Assembly: GCA_025175895.1 (NCBI GenBank)
Contig: JAKLTH010000222.1
Location: 2,108,001-2,172,000 of the forward strand
Direction of reading: 5' to 3'
DNA length: 64,000 nucleotides
Source: Wurfbainia villosa
Lineage: Eukaryota > Streptophyta > Magnoliopsida > Zingiberales > Zingiberaceae
The position numbers and the translations under genes were made by a program. Below are positions 11,974-24,699 of the stretch, one piece after another. A model generated the notes under the pieces. It had not been told where the DNA came from. It saw nothing but the letters and a program-made list of their open reading frames with translations, and searched no databases. Every line of letters begins with the position of its first letter. Positions within the stretch are counted from its first letter, which is position 1.

Positions 11974-12738
11974 ATGAACACTGCCTTAACATGGATACAC
12001 TTCTCAGTTCTAATCCTTGCGCTGTTAATACCAAGATCAGGTAATAAGCCTAGTTGCCAGTTTTACCAATTTTCTCGGATAATATATTAAGTTTGCTTTG
12101 TAATGCAACTTACCTTCATTCAAGTACTACTAAATTTCTTGGAAATGTGGCATAATATATAGATGGGGATGATCTGCCGAAGCAATGGTGCATAGCAGAT
12201 GAACAAACACCAGATGATGTTCTACAAGCAGCCCTTGATTGGGCATGTGGCCCTGGAGGTGCAGATTGCAAGATGATCCAACCAAACAAACCTTGCTATC
12301 TTCCCAACACCATCCAGGACCATGCATCTTTTGCTTTCAATAGCTACTGGCAGAAATACAAAAAACAAGGAGGCTCTTGCTACTTCAGTGCTGCTGCTAT
12401 GGTTTCCGACTTAAACCCAAGTATGATCATATTTTCTTAGATGAACTTAGGATTCACAGAATTTGTATCTTAATTTGACAGATTCTCAAAAACATAATGA
12501 TGATGCATGATCCAAACTCCAAAATTACAAGCTGCGTAAGCATGCATCACACATGAAATGAACTGCTTAAGCATTCAGTAAGACAGTAACAATTCTAAAA
12601 GCAAGTTCAGAAAAAGCAATCTTGACTATTTTAGAGCTTTTAGCTATCGCAAAATGATAACTGCTAAATGCATACAGCATACTTACCTCATTGGTTCTTC
12701 CAGGTCATGGTGCTTGCCAGTACGAATCACACCCTTGA
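11974..12738 (+). CDS. Small secreted X8 (CBM43) domain protein
   Basis: Three exons: 11974-12040, 12163-12420 and 12704-12738, total 360 nt, 119 aa, with in-phase GT-AG introns. An N-terminal signal peptide of about 22 residues (hydrophobic core FSVLILALLI) is followed by one X8 domain: KQWCIADEQTPDDVLQAALD, then WACG, DCKMIQPNKPCYLPNT, SFAFNSYWQKYKK, GGSCYFSAAAM and HGACQYESHP. The six domain cysteines are present. X8/CBM43 domains bind callose (beta-1,3-glucan), either at plasmodesmata or attached to glucanases. This copy has no glucanase domain and no C-terminal hydrophobic GPI signal, so it should be a free apoplastic protein. The start is the only ATG that gives a signal peptide. Confidence 0.88.
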
Positions 12739-13505
12739 GACAAATGAGAAGGCAAACATTCATAGCTTCTCATTATTTGCCGTCTCTATGCTTTAATAAT
12801 AACATTTAGCAGATTTTGGCATTTACTATTGTACTTGAATATTAAAGGGCAGTGCACAAAGCTCCCATCTTGAGGAAAAATCTATTGTATGCATCCTTAT
12901 CTTGCTTTGCAAGAGGTTGTTTCTGCAAGGGTTTATTGTATTTGAATATTAGCGCATGAAAAATGTTAATTGTTTCTGTTCCAGATTTTTAAAATCTCAA
13001 GTTCATATGTTAACTGAACGAAGCTTAGTTTACTAGCTTTAACTGGGCTGATGGTCTAATTATTTAACAATTGTATTCAAGAAGCTTCTGTCAATCTATT
13101 GTTCTTCCACCTTCCTTTCCAATATCACTGTATAGCCGATTCCAGCAAGACTATATAACAACCACATATCTGTTGGGCAAAAACCATGTCAAGTATAGTG
13201 CATATAAGTCACAACTCGTTTTCATTGATAATATCTGAGAACAATATTACTTAATTGTTTAAAACACAAAATGCACATAAAGACTGACAAAAACACCTTT
13301 GACAGTTCGTTCAAAACATCCAAGTATTTAAGTCACAAAATGGACGTTTGAACACAACAGCTTGATGCTTATTTGTTGATGACCTTGTTTCTGTCCACCT
13401 GAATTAACTGGTGGTAACAACAGAATGTTGATCTTAAAGTGTAACAGAACAAAGAACCACAAATATATTGCATACAATATATATAACACTGCATACAGAT
13501 AGGAA
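12739..13505. other. Intergenic region between convergent genes
   Basis: 3'UTR-type AT-rich sequence between the X8 gene (+) and the DUF423 gene (-). No additional gene was recognised. Confidence 0.5.
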
Positions 13506-15015
13506 TCAGAAGAGTAAACTTAGCCAAGCAGCTATAAATGCAAGCCCGCCAAATGGTGCAGGCAAAGAGTAATGCTTATCTTCAACGTAGGCTGCCATGT
13601 AGCACCTAAAGAAACCACAGGCACTAGCATTGAGATGCTGATGCAATTTCATTTTGATGTGCTTGACCACCGGGAAAAAAAAACAGTTTTCCCTCAAAAA
13701 ACATAGAAGCACCAACAAAAAAATTGCCCAAGACACTGTAGGTTTAGGGACTAGAAAAAAACTAGCGTTAAAAAAAATTATTCAAGTAGCTACTGTGGAT
13801 ATCAATTGCAATGCAAACAATTCAGTATGAGGGTATGAACTAGTCAATGAAACAGAATGACAAAGAACATGTAAAATAACATGAAACTGAAGCAAGCTTA
13901 ATGATTGTTCGCGATTTGAAGTTATTTAAGCAAAGTGACCTAGTGCTGCAATTATTGGGAAACCCTATCTAAATCAATCATCAAGTATGGAGAAGGAAAA
14001 CAATTTGTTTGGCAATTGCAAAACTGGATAACAAAGAAAAGTAGCATCTGAGTTTTACTTACAGAAATGGATGGAACTGGCCAACAAGACTGGCATGCGA
14101 AGGCATACATTCAAAAATCAAAATTCAAAAAGGTAAAGATTTTTAGATTTAAAGTTTTACCCTTATACTCCATTTTCCTCATTCGTCAATAGACAATAAA
14201 ACATTACACAGAATTATGGGTGATAGCATATAATGTTACGGATTCAGAGATTTACTCTTCCTCTCCAACTGCTTCCGCTAGAACCCTAAATTGATTATAA
14301 CTTATATCAACTCTTTGTAAAAATCTGACCCGAAAAAAAAAACTAATACCAACAAAATTACAAAAAAAAAAAAAAAAAGTTTTTAAATAGGAACTTATTT
14401 TTACATGAAAAAAAATATTAGTATGATGAACCAAACAAAAGGATTTATAATTATCCTACTGAATATTGTAGCAAGCAAAAAATTAAAAGGAAGAGAAAAT
14501 TCACTCACGATCCTGAGAACACCAATATGCCGGCCATGAGAAGCCCTCCGAACTGCTCAAAATAAGAGATAAAGGTCAAACATAATCGACGCCTGTTCAG
14601 CGATTAAACTCACGAGCGAGAAGGAAGACTAACGATGTTGGGGCGTTTGGTGAAAGGAGCTCCAATCAAGGCGACCGTGTGGACCAAGTGGTATAAAGAG
14701 GCAGTCCTCCAAACCTTCGATTTCGGCGTCCAACGAGCACAATTAATAACAAATCAACATTTTCCATAGAGAACACGCCATGCGTTAAGGGTTTGATGCT
14801 TACCTCTTTGAAAGATGGATTTTTGGGGTCGAAGAGGTGAAATCCGTAGCTCCCGAGACCGATAGCCGCAGCTCCTGATTCAGAGGGAGAAGAAAAGATC
14901 AACAACAAATAAGAGAAAGAAAACGGATCGAAGCCGAAGCCGATGATTTTGCCGTACCGGAGACCGCGGCGACCTGATGCCAAGTCTTGGGATCGATCGA
15001 GATCGATGGCGCCAT
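13506..15015 (-). CDS. DUF423 / TMEM256-like small membrane protein
   Basis: Five exons on the minus strand: 15015-14958, 14874-14804, 14714-14634, 14552-14509 and 13605-13506, total 354 nt, 117 aa, with consistent phases and GT-AG junctions. The protein opens MAPSISIDPKTWHQVAAVSG, then GAAAIGLGSYGFHLFDPKNP, VWRTASLYHLVHTVALIGAP, NIFGGLLMAGILVFSGS, and closes APFGGLAFIAAWLSLLF. This is the DUF423 pattern (four short membrane helices, conserved HLVHT and APxGGxAFIxxW). The biochemical function of the family is unknown; eukaryotic members are small membrane proteins. The last intron is about 900 bp. The 5' end of this gene is copied at 63.6-63.98 kb. Confidence 0.9.
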
Positions 15016-15879
15016 GTTGCTTTCGGTTGCCAAGCGTAGCTGTCTCCTGTAGTCAACTCCATTGAGTAGCCATCAATGCACGTACGTTGACTATGGTGTC
15101 AACCGGCCGTCGGGCAGGCTGAGGACCAGGCCCAGTCCAGCCAGTCACGTGTTGGGCCTAGCACAAGTTGTGTATCCTGGTTCTAGATGGGTGCCCAAGT
15201 CCACTGGTCTTAAATATATAAATAAATAAAATAATTTTTAAACGAGAAAATGTTTAAAAAATAAAATAAATAATAGAAAATAAATGTACAACTCTTTTTT
15301 TTTTTCCTTTTGAGTAACCATCATTGTTAACACTTAATCATGTCTGCATTCGATCAAGTGTTCTTAATCATCAATATTCCGCCAACTCTCAATATTAATG
15401 CATGGTCATTCCATTGCCTCGTGAATAAAATCGAATAATTAATATAGTACAAATATTGTATAATAGAATAGGGATCAATCTCTAATAGAGTTTCTATCCT
15501 CGTGTCTTGCACTGATAAAACTAAAAGTCTACTATAATTTAATTCCTCTCTTTACTATAGAGCTAAGGACTTTTTTAGGTAGAATTTCATTTTTTGCACA
15601 ATTATTTATCGTCCCATTAGTCATTTCTCAAGCTATGAAATACAAGAGATAGAAAGAAACTGAAGATTATTTTCCATTTGTTAAGAAGTCATTGATGAAT
15701 CATTTTGAATAATTAGATGTATTTATCTGTGAATTTTTATATATTATTAGACGTGTGAATTTTTATATTTATATATTGTTAGACGTGTTTGAAGTAAAAT
15801 TTGTAAAAACAATAAATTAGATAATAGTGTTATATTGTTATATGTATTTGTTGTAAAACAAGAAAAATAGTATAATCTA
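15016..15879. other. Intergenic, promoter side of the DUF423 gene
   Basis: The first 170 bp upstream of the ATG are GC-richer and are shared with the copy at about 63.84-63.98 kb. The rest is AT-rich with no recognised gene. Confidence 0.5.
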
Positions 15880-18800
15880 TCATGATATTTTTTTTAATTT
15901 TTCCAAATTAGTAATGAAAAAAAAATCATTGCAAATTTGCGACGAAAAATTATTTTTTGTCACAGAATTGACAACGAAAAATCAATTTCGTTGCAAAAAA
16001 TGAAGCAACAGTTGACTGTTGCATGTGTCCAATCGACTGGTATACTATCAGTCAAGTGGGTAGTCAGCTAAAAAAGATATTCTGACCAGCTTCTCCACCA
16101 CCAGTTGACTGATACATGCGAATTTATGACGAAATTTTTTTTCGTCATAAAATTGCGTTGAAAATTTTTTTTGTCGTAGATTATCTATTAGCAATCGACT
16201 ACTATTATACTATAACATCTTACAGAACCTTTGCAGTAATGCGTCGACTTTTCATCGTTAGTCATTGCTATCTTTAGCGACTTACTGGGACCTTTTGGTA
16301 GTGACCAATCGTCGATCATACATTAGTCGACTGACCTTGAATATTTTGTAGCAAATTATTTTTTCGTCGTAGATTTGGCGACAAAAAAATATTCGTTACC
16401 AAATTTATTTTTATTCATAAAAATATGTTTATTAGACTTTTGTGACGAACTGTCACTACTAGAAAAACTACTTTTAATGACAAAATTTAACGATGATATC
16501 AAAATACAGTCGTTATTAGTGGTTCAATAGCGATCAAATTTAATGTCCGTCGTTAATGTATATGCATTAACGACGGTATTTTGTCCCGTCGTTGATACTT
16601 TATCATCAACTATGATTTTTTTTTGTTTTGATCGTTAATGTTGTACTTTTAATGATGATATTTTCTTCCATCGTTATTGTAAGACGACAGATTTTTATTC
16701 CTGTCGTTAATGTTATTTTTTTCCCTTATTTTTTTTCCCAAAACCCATATTAAGGAAAACTAGACTTTAATTTTTTTTTCTCCGTCTTCCCTTTCCGTCA
16801 CGCTCCTTTTTCTCTCAATATTCTATCGCCGCTCCATCTTCTCTTTTTTTAATCGCCGCCATGCGTTCGCTCCGACCTTGTCGGTGTTGCGTCGCTCTTC
16901 GCCTTGCTCAAGCATCCACCGTGAAGGAGAAGCTGCGACTCTTCAAACCCTAGTTTGATCGCGATGCATCTTTTCAAGCCTGTCAGCTTTCTTTGTTCTT
17001 GACTTGGGATTTTGGATCAATTTGCATTTCTGATAGATCGATCTCACAAAACTAAAGAAGGATTGTGATGGATGGCATGTTTGGTAAGAAACTTCAATCT
17101 TTTATTCTTGTTCCTGTTTTTGTAGATTTCGTGCTTGCTTTCACATCCTTGATTTCTGCATAACCATGATATGAGAATTTGGAATTCAAGTTGCTTTTTA
17201 AAAATGATGTTAGGCGTGAGGGGCATGTACTACATTTATAATGATGGTTAGGCCTGAGGGGGGCATATTAACAGGAGTGAAATTAGGCTTTGTCTCGTCA
17301 TGATCTAAGACGAATTTGATGTGCTATGTTTCTTAAATATTTTGCATTAATGACAACATTAAGATTTAACTTTCCATATCACAGCCTTACTATGAACTGA
17401 CACCTTCATTTATCACCTTTTATCATAATTTAACTTAATTCAAGTAATTAGTCTTTCTATTTATTAGTGCAATGTGTGGCTGCAACTTGTAAAAAATAAA
17501 GTTAAGATCCATCCTCAAGGGTTGATTTATACATTATTATGGTTGCTATCAAGATCTATTGCAACCCTTTACCATTTACGTACCAAGGGAGAATGCAAGT
17601 CAAGTTTTCTTCTTTATAGTTTATAGTAGGGACAGAAATGTCACGAAGGGCATTACCATAAATTTTGTATCTCTTCTAGAAATAAAGATTTTCAAGACTT
17701 CACTAATGAAAGACAAAAAGATTCTAAATTTTCTAATTCCTCTCTCCAGAGTTGATGCACTATGTCAATTCAATTTACAAACAAGGTGTTTTTATTTGTT
17801 TGTAGCCTCATGTATTTTATTATGTGCATACTTTTTATGTTTGTGCTCAAAATAATTAATTTTTCTTTCATTGAATTAGTTAATTAAATCTATCGTTGAA
17901 CTAAATAAATATTAATTTTTGCACAGGTCAAAGAACTGATATTTCTCACACTTTGTTTGAGGAACAAGTATCTGATTCAAAATTAGGTACGGAGATGTTG
18001 CCCATTAAGGATCCAAGAGCACAAGCTCACCCCTAATATGTGTTGAACTTTTTATGTAATTGACAATCAGTTTTTCCAATATGCTATTGCTTAGCCATAT
18101 TTCATCAGTTTTACTGTGTTAATATTTCTTTTGATGTATGGTTAGGCTACATTTATAATGTTTCTGTACATATTAGGATGTATGGTGCTGATGCTCCTGG
18201 TGCTGGTGAGATGTATATTAGTGGTGTTGATCCAATCCGTAAGCATGAAATGCATTGCAGGTATCCATTCCAATAAAGAAAATATGCATATTATCAATTT
18301 TTCCAAAGAAAAACTATTTGTGCCTAATTTGGAAAGTTCTCGCATTGTAGATTTAAGCACAAGCCTCAATTGGCTTGGTCACCAATAGTAATGTCAGTAG
18401 GGGTAGCAGTAATTGTTCTCTTAGTGGGGCATATATTTATTATCTCTTGTTTGTTGAAATTAAATTGTAAATTTAATATTTTGTATATCAAGATTTCTAA
18501 ATTCTTTTAAAAATCTCATTGTGATACTCTTTTTTTTTTTTGTCTATTTATTATAGTACTAGAGATTTGGGGTGAAATATATTTTTTGGAGCTTTTGATA
18601 ATGTCAACATTTTGCATACGAAGACTTTAGAGAAATATTCTCTTTTGATGTAAATGGATATTAATTTTGCAAGTTTAATGATGTATATACAATGAATAAT
18701 GAATACTGGATGATATTTTAATATATATGGTGTTTTGATTTTTAATATTTGTGTTTTGATTTTATTAGCATTCATTAATATATATTGTGAATTGTTTATA

Positions 18801-19560
18801 GGTAATAATGACAAAATAACGCTTATATAATGATCGTCGTTGTTGCTATTGGCGACGGTATGCTAAACCATCGTTAAATAATTAAATGGTATTAAATTAC
18901 TAACGACATTACATATATTCATCGTCATTGGTATTTAACGACGGTACATATAATCGTCGTTGTTATTAATGACGGTATATATGACCGTTGTTGTGGCCAT
19001 TAACGACGGTATATAAATCCGTCATTAATATCAATAACGATGGTAGTGAATACCGTCGTTAATCTTTTTCCGACGGAGTCTTTTAGCGATAACTTCCTAC
19101 GGTATTTATTACCGTCGTTAAAACTCATTAACGACGGAAATTGACTCTTTAACGACGGGATTTTCCATCGTTAAAAGATCTATTTTTAGTAGTGTATTTT
19201 TTGTCGCAGATTTGGCGACGAATATAACTATTTTCGTCGCCAAATTTTTACGATGAACTTTTTTTTTATAGCAGATTTGACGACGAACTATTTTTTCGTC
19301 GCAGATTTGACGATGAATTATGTTTCGTCGTCAAATTTGGCGACGAATAATTATTTTCGTCGTCAAATTTGGCGATAAATTTTGCAACGAAAATTTTATT
19401 CATTGTAAATTTTGCGATGAATTTTTTTTCGTTGCAAAATTTATCTGCGAATTATTTACAACGAAAAAAAAATCATTACAAATTTCATTATAAAAAAATT
19501 TTACAATAAATTTTTATTCAAAATTCGTCGTCGTCAAATGAATCATTTTTTATAACATGA
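15880..19560. mobile_element. Degenerate outer element with GCGACGAA subterminal-type repeats
   Basis: Two flanks (about 15880-16453 and 19195-19560) are full of GCGACGAA / TTCGTCGC motifs in both orientations, plus GTCGACTG-type motifs on the left. They are separated by the 2.7-kb CACTA-type element at 16454-19194. The same mix of motifs occurs at 53.4-54.1 kb. No termini or target duplication could be fixed, so limits are approximate. Confidence 0.45.
16454..19194. mobile_element. Non-autonomous CACTA-type element, TTAACGACGG family
   Basis: The element starts CACTACTAGAAAAACTACTT and ends with the near inverse, closing TATTTTTAGTAGTG. Many TTAACGACGG / CCGTCGTTAA units lie just inside both ends, as in CACTA subterminal arrays. 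The flanking trinucleotides are TGT and TAT, so the 3-bp target duplication has one mismatch or has decayed. The interior (about 16.8-18.5 kb) has no transposase frame. Its CT/GC-rich stretch at 16780-16960 could be a promoter or captured host DNA. Its repeat family differs from the other CACTA elements in the window. Confidence 0.65.
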
Positions 19561-20561
19561 CAAAAAAAACAATAGGAGATAGAAGGATAGGAAATTTGAA
19601 TGGTAGATAAATATGATGGTTTTAATAAAACTTGACTGATTAGAAGGAAGACAAAAAAGGGAAATTAATTTTGCTAATTAATTTTTTTTTAAAAAAAAGG
19701 GTTGCTACATGAACGTAACAAAGCATGCGGGATCAATCAATATTTAGAGTTTTAGACTATGAATTAAGCCAAATAAATCATAAATTGATATATTCCAACA
19801 AAAGGTCAAAACACATGAACCATTGGGCAATTAAATGCCCGTATATATTTGAATTGTATTATACTCCTTGCAGTCTTTTTATTGCATTTTGGAGCGGATT
19901 AGATAGGGTCGTGTATCGTTGGATTTCAATATTATCTCATGCCAACTTTCCTTGAGAAGAAGGAAATGAAAGTATGTGCGTACTTGCAATTTAGAGTTGT
20001 ACCTAAAATTTAAAGGGTCCGAAACGAATTTTAAAAAATATATTGATGAATTATTTTTAGATTATTTATATTTTTTTGAGTTATTTTAAAGAGACATTTA
20101 ACCTATTTTAAAAATGGATCCGAGACGATCGTCTCTTTGACCTTACATTAGGTACGCCCTGCTTGCATGGTGAAACTTGGCGAACGTAACCAGTTGGTGA
20201 AAATGACCTCTTTAAGATGAGTGTAAAAAAACAGTTTGGACCATCACTTATACGACGGACAGCACAGAGTGAGTTGTTGCCCGGCCAATTGTCTTTTTCC
20301 TTAGCTCATATGGACCATCAATTATCACACACAAACACAAACACACGCAGAATTTGGGAATCCACCACAATATATCTATATACCACAGTTTGAATGGGTT
20401 TAAAAATTAGACACTAGAGTTTCCATTGCCGCCGGCCCTAATTATACTACGAATGAAGGTCATATACTAAGATTTTAAGTGCATGAGATTATATATATAT
20501 AGTATATTTGTTTAAATACTACTACAATTTTAAAAACTGAGATTACATATATATACACTCT
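19561..20561. other. Intergenic region, no gene seen
   Basis: AT-rich, no recognisable frame or element end. Confidence 0.4.
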
Positions 20562-21083
20562 GTGATTTGATAGAGCTAATTAAATGCATGCATTAATTTT
20601 TAAGTCTCATTTCTCATATTTTCGAAGACACAAATTATATATTGCAGTTTCAAATTAAAGAGTATAATCGACTGCTTCAATTGCAGTTTCAAGTGTATAA
20701 TCCACTGGTTCAACTGCAGTTTCATAGAGCATAGCATCACTTTAACTAAATTAATATTACATTAGGACAAGTGTATAATCCACTGCTTCAAAATTTTACT
20801 GATGGAGTAATTTCGGTTCTGAAAAGATCATTTGGGAGGGAGCTGTGTCCCACATCCATGCATGCATGCATGCACCCGTGACGTACGTTCGATCGCTAGC
20901 TAGCTAGCCAACCGTTTCCTCATACACAAAGGACGCAGTGAGTTGTCTGAAAATAAAGTTGTTTAATTTCTTGGCCCATCGATCATTCAATTTGTAAGTG
21001 GAACCATGAAATATAGTTGAGAGACGATTGGAGTTGGGTAATCTGTTGCTTTCACGTACTATGGATATATATATGTGAAGATG

Positions 21084-21093
21084 CTATAAATAG
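21084..21093 (+). promoter_or_regulatory. TATA box of small peptide gene 1
   Basis: CTATAAATAG lies 45 bp before the ATG at 21129. The equivalent box in the duplicate lies 44 bp before its ATG. Conservation of the box and spacing supports transcription of both copies. Confidence 0.75.
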
Positions 21094-21128
21094 GGTCTCC
21101 ATATATGCTGGGTGTAACTCCGCAATTG

Positions 21129-21359
21129 ATGATGAAAACAGTGGGAAATTTTAAGCTGCAGAGAATATATCGCTGCCTCTCCCTCTGCCTCCTCCTCATT
21201 CTACTACTCTTCAATCCTTTTGCCACTGTTGCTGGTGATTATGTGGATTATCGAGTTGTTCGCCATGCCGATCGACCAGGAGCACCACGGGGGCCTGCCC
21301 CATCTGGACATCCTTACATTCCACGCTCTAATTGCATTCACAAAGTGCACTCATGCTAA
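21129..21359 (+). CDS. Small secreted peptide precursor, possibly RALF-like (copy 1)
   Basis: Single exon, 76 aa. The start chosen is the MMKTVGNFKLQ methionine pair; the in-frame ATG at 21105 is only 12 bp past the TATA box and so probably upstream of the cap site. A signal peptide (hydrophobic core LSLCLLLILLLFNPF, likely cleaved after ATVAG) precedes DYVDYRVVRHADRPG, a Pro/Gly-rich stretch, and a C-terminus HPYIPRSNCIHKVHSC with two Cys. The YxxY motif, the NPY-like HPY and the last Cys pair recall short RALF peptides, which bind CrRLK1L receptors. However, the usual RGC and first Cys pair are missing, so this assignment is tentative. It is paralogous to 54652-54861. Confidence 0.65.
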   Translation: MMKTVGNFKLQRIYRCLSLCLLLILLLFNPFATVAGDYVDYRVVRHADRPGAPRGPAPSGHPYIPRSNCIHKVHSC

Positions 21360-21960
21360 GCGTTATTCTTGAAGCCTGAAAACTTTATTCGAGGAGCAAT
21401 ATGCATGGTCATGGATCATATCAATTTATTGGTTCTCGTTGTTGTTTCAGTTTTCAGCTAGCTGCATGTACCAAAAACTTATCCTTACTAATTAATTAAT
21501 ATTTACTAATGGGCATATTGCAGGACCGCATGCCATTAATCTTGGGATACAATCCAATATATAGCATAATATTGATTCCAAGATTCCAAGATGAGTGTAT
21601 GCAGGAGACATCTAGAGGAGAATGCAGATTCCAAGATTCTCTTTTCCTCTTCCTTTTATCCAAATCGACAACTAACTTCAAGGGATTTAACTTCCTTCTC
21701 TTTCTTTTCCTTTCCCCCTCTCCTCTCCCTTTCATTGAGAATAAACACAGCTAGCCTTATGCAGCATTAAAGATATAAATTAAAGGCAGGAGGGGGGAAG
21801 GAAAAATCCCAGCAGAAGAAGATGCATAAATGTTGTTCGTGAAATTTTATGAACTTTTCTTCACCACCACTTCGTAGCTGCGTAAACTGAAAGAAAATAA
21901 AATGACAAGCAAGGTTGAATTTTTTTCCTAAAAAAATAATGTATATAAACAAAATATTGC

Positions 21961-22536
21961 AACAAAAATAAATAAATCAATCAACGAACTATATTAGAAA
22001 AAAAAAAAAATCCGTCAGCGATGAGTCTACTTGGGCATTTATCAAGCTAGTAATATCTCACATATTGACATATATATGCCAGCAGATAAATTAGAAGATT
22101 GTTCTTTTTTTTAAATGTGAAAAGGATTTTTTTTTTTTTCAAAAATCGCCTGGTGGTCACATAATGATTTGAGCACAATTGCATAATAAATTTGGCAATT
22201 TTAACCAAAAAATTACTAGTCACTTCTAATAAAAATTACGTGGGGCGCCTTAATATATAAGATTAATAAACATTATATAAAAGCGTGTTTTGAGCGTTTT
22301 ATTTTTCTTTTCTTTTGAAAAAAAAATGTTTAAGAAGTCGATGCCATCGAATATTCTTTTTTTTTTTGTAACTGTAGATTATGAAATAAAGGATTTTGTT
22401 TGGTTTTAAGAAACGCGGATTTATCGAGGTCGTTACGTTTACGTTAAAAATTATTTGGTTGACATAAACTTCTACATTGTTATTATTATTTATTATTCAA
22501 ATCAATCAATTGAAAAAAAAAAACATTGTTATTATT
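21961..22536. other. Intergenic AT-rich region
   Basis: No gene or clear element was recognised. Confidence 0.4.
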
Positions 22537-22691
22537 CAGGGGCGGATCTCTAGGCCATTTTTGGGAGGTCTTGGCCCCCCAATTTTAAGTCATTATTATT
22601 AAAAATTTATTTATTTATTTATTTATTTAATTAACGTTATTATATTTTAGTATAACGCTCTCTCCAATATAAAATTCTGGATCTGCCTCTG
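22537..22691. mobile_element. hAT-type MITE, 155 bp
   Basis: The terminal inverted repeats are imperfect: CAGGGGCGGATCTC on the left and GGATCTGCCTCTG on the right. The 8-bp direct repeat TTATTATT lies on both sides (22529-22536 and 22692-22699). An 8-bp duplication and CAG-GGCGGAT ends are typical of hAT MITEs. The flanks are themselves TTA repeats, which weakens the duplication evidence. Related interior sequence recurs at about 55550-55605. Confidence 0.6.
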
Positions 22692-22771
22692 TTATTATTA
22701 TTATTATTTGTTGCGGCTGAAACGTCGAGACGACAGATGAATCGATCAGGGATGGTGATTCTGTCGAGACA

Positions 22772-23023
22772 CAATGCTGTCGAGATGCAATGCAATTGAG
22801 ACCCAATGCAGCCGAGTTGCAATGCTGCCGAAATGCAATGTTACCGAGCTGCAATGCTATCGAGATGCAATGTTGCCAAAATACAATGCCGCCAAGCTGC
22901 AATACTGCCGAGACCCAATGCAGCCGAGCTGCAATGCTGCCAAGATGCAATGTTGTCGAGCTGCAATACTGTCGAGATACAATGCTGCCGAGACACAATG
23001 CAACCAAGCTGCAATGCTGCCGG
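22772..23023. repeat. 16-bp minisatellite, about 16 tandem copies
   Basis: Units begin CAATGC and follow CAATGCTGCCGAGATG with point changes at each copy but almost no length change. The 16-bp period is not a multiple of three, so open frames crossing it in several registers are repeat artefacts. Confidence 0.95.
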
Positions 23024-23284
23024 CCACCGGAATTGTAGGTACTGGAACCTAAGAAGACTTACAAAGGAGGGATGAGGGGAATCTCGGCCAAGCCCCTCCG
23101 ACGCCCAAGTCAGAATATGGAGAATATGGAGAAAGTTGTCTCAAGAGGCAAAGCTGAAGATTGGATCTTACCGGAGCCCTCTCTCGTTACCTTTATATAG
23201 ACAGTGAAGTAAAAAAAAACCTGGTGACATGGCTCCTAATGAGGACGTGACTTTGCAGAGGATATCTTGAGAGGTATGACCTCA

Positions 23285-23454
23285 TTATGATGTCTTATTA
23301 TGATGGAGATGTGACTGTTCGGAGGAGATCTTGGGAGGCATGACCTCATTATGATGGAGATGTGACTGTTCGGAGGGGATCTTGGGAGGCATGATCTCAT
23401 TATGATGGAGATGTGACTGTTCGGAGGGGATCTTAGGAGGCATGACCTCATTAT
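23285..23454. repeat. Tandem repeat of about 55-56 bp, interrupted by CACTA element 1
   Basis: Units read GATGGAGATGTGACTGTTCG, then GAGG(G)GATCTTGGGAGGCATGA and CTCATTAT. About three copies lie here and the array resumes at 28467-28535, with CACTA element 1 in between. Confidence 0.85.
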
Positions 23455-24699
23455 CACTACAAAAAATATAGTCATTAGCGACGAATTTAGCGACGAATTT
23501 TAAAAAAAAATCGTCGCAAAATAAATTAGCGACGAATTTAGCGACAAAAATATTTTTGTTGCGGATAAAGCGTCGCAAATATTAGCGACAAAAATAGCAA
23601 GGAATTCTTGCGATGATTTTTAGCGACGAATTCAAAATTTCGTCGCTAATTTCGTTACAGACGTTATGACGAATTCAAAATTTCGTCGCAAATATTTGCG
23701 ACGAATTAAGTGTTTTCGTTGCTAATTTTCGCGACAAAAAAAAATTCGTCGCAAAATTTTACGACGAAAAAATAAATTCCTCGCGGAAAATTTGCGATGA
23801 AATTACGATTTCGTTGCTAAATTTGCGACTGATACAAATTCGTCGCAAAAATCGTCGCACAATTCGTCGCAAAAAACCATATTTTGCGACGAATTAATTT
23901 TTCGTCGTAAAATTCATTGCAGAATTTGTCGCAGGTTATTTTCGTTGCTAAATTCGTCGCTAATTTGCGATGAAAATAAAATTCGTCGCAGAATTCCCAG
24001 AATTTAGCAACGAATTTGTATTTTTGTCGCTAAATTTGTCGCTAAATAAAAAAAAATTCAACAGATTCCATCTGTTTCGATATTTTATCGTATATACAAA
24101 TTTCACACACACAAAACAAAACACAATAAGTTCTGATATCCAAAAATATTTCATATCCAAATAAATACATTCAATACAAACAAAACACGCACACATTCAA
24201 TACAACAAAATAACATTCAATAATATCCAAAAATATTTCATATTCAAATAAATACAAACTAACACAATAAGTTAAGAACAATACAATATTCCAAACAACA
24301 AAGTTATATCCTACAACATTCCAAACATCAACATAGTTCTGATATCCAAATAACAATGTCCACTCAAAATATCTCAACACATGCGAAAGAAAAAAGAAAA
24401 GATCATCTGCTAAGCAACGACCGTCATTCTTCTACCTGCATTAGAAAAGAAACAAACAAAAAGTATCATACATTAAAAAAAAACTATCTACTAACACGAA
24501 AATAAATATGCATAGACTTACTCAGATGTGCATTTTCAACCGGCATAAGGATTGACTTCATCATTCCTGTTTAAAGCAAAATAAAAAGTACTAATCAAAA
24601 ATTAAAAAAATGAAGGATTAACAAACTCAATAAACTAAAAAAATGATAAAAGTACTAATTACAAACATGCATACAATATCATCATCGTCACCACCATCA

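Larger units (their letters stand above)
20562..21960. repeat. Segmental duplication copy A (carries small peptide gene 1)
   Basis: This block shares with 54.15-55.96 kb the upstream string GTGATTTGATAGAGCTAA, a TATA box with CTATAAATAG, the peptide gene, and a downstream CT-rich tract ending in GAATAAACACA. It also shares a distal TGTTGTTCGTGAAATTTTAT (21829 and about 55911). The copies differ by many substitutions and indels, so the duplication is not recent. Confidence 0.8.

Noticed and set aside
22772..23023. CRISPR-like array
   Set aside because: Units are contiguous with no spacers, in plant nuclear DNA.
22774..23075. Cys-rich open frames (CNAAE/CNAIE repeats) in three registers
   Set aside because: They are translations of the 16-bp minisatellite; a period not divisible by three gives the same repeat in every frame.
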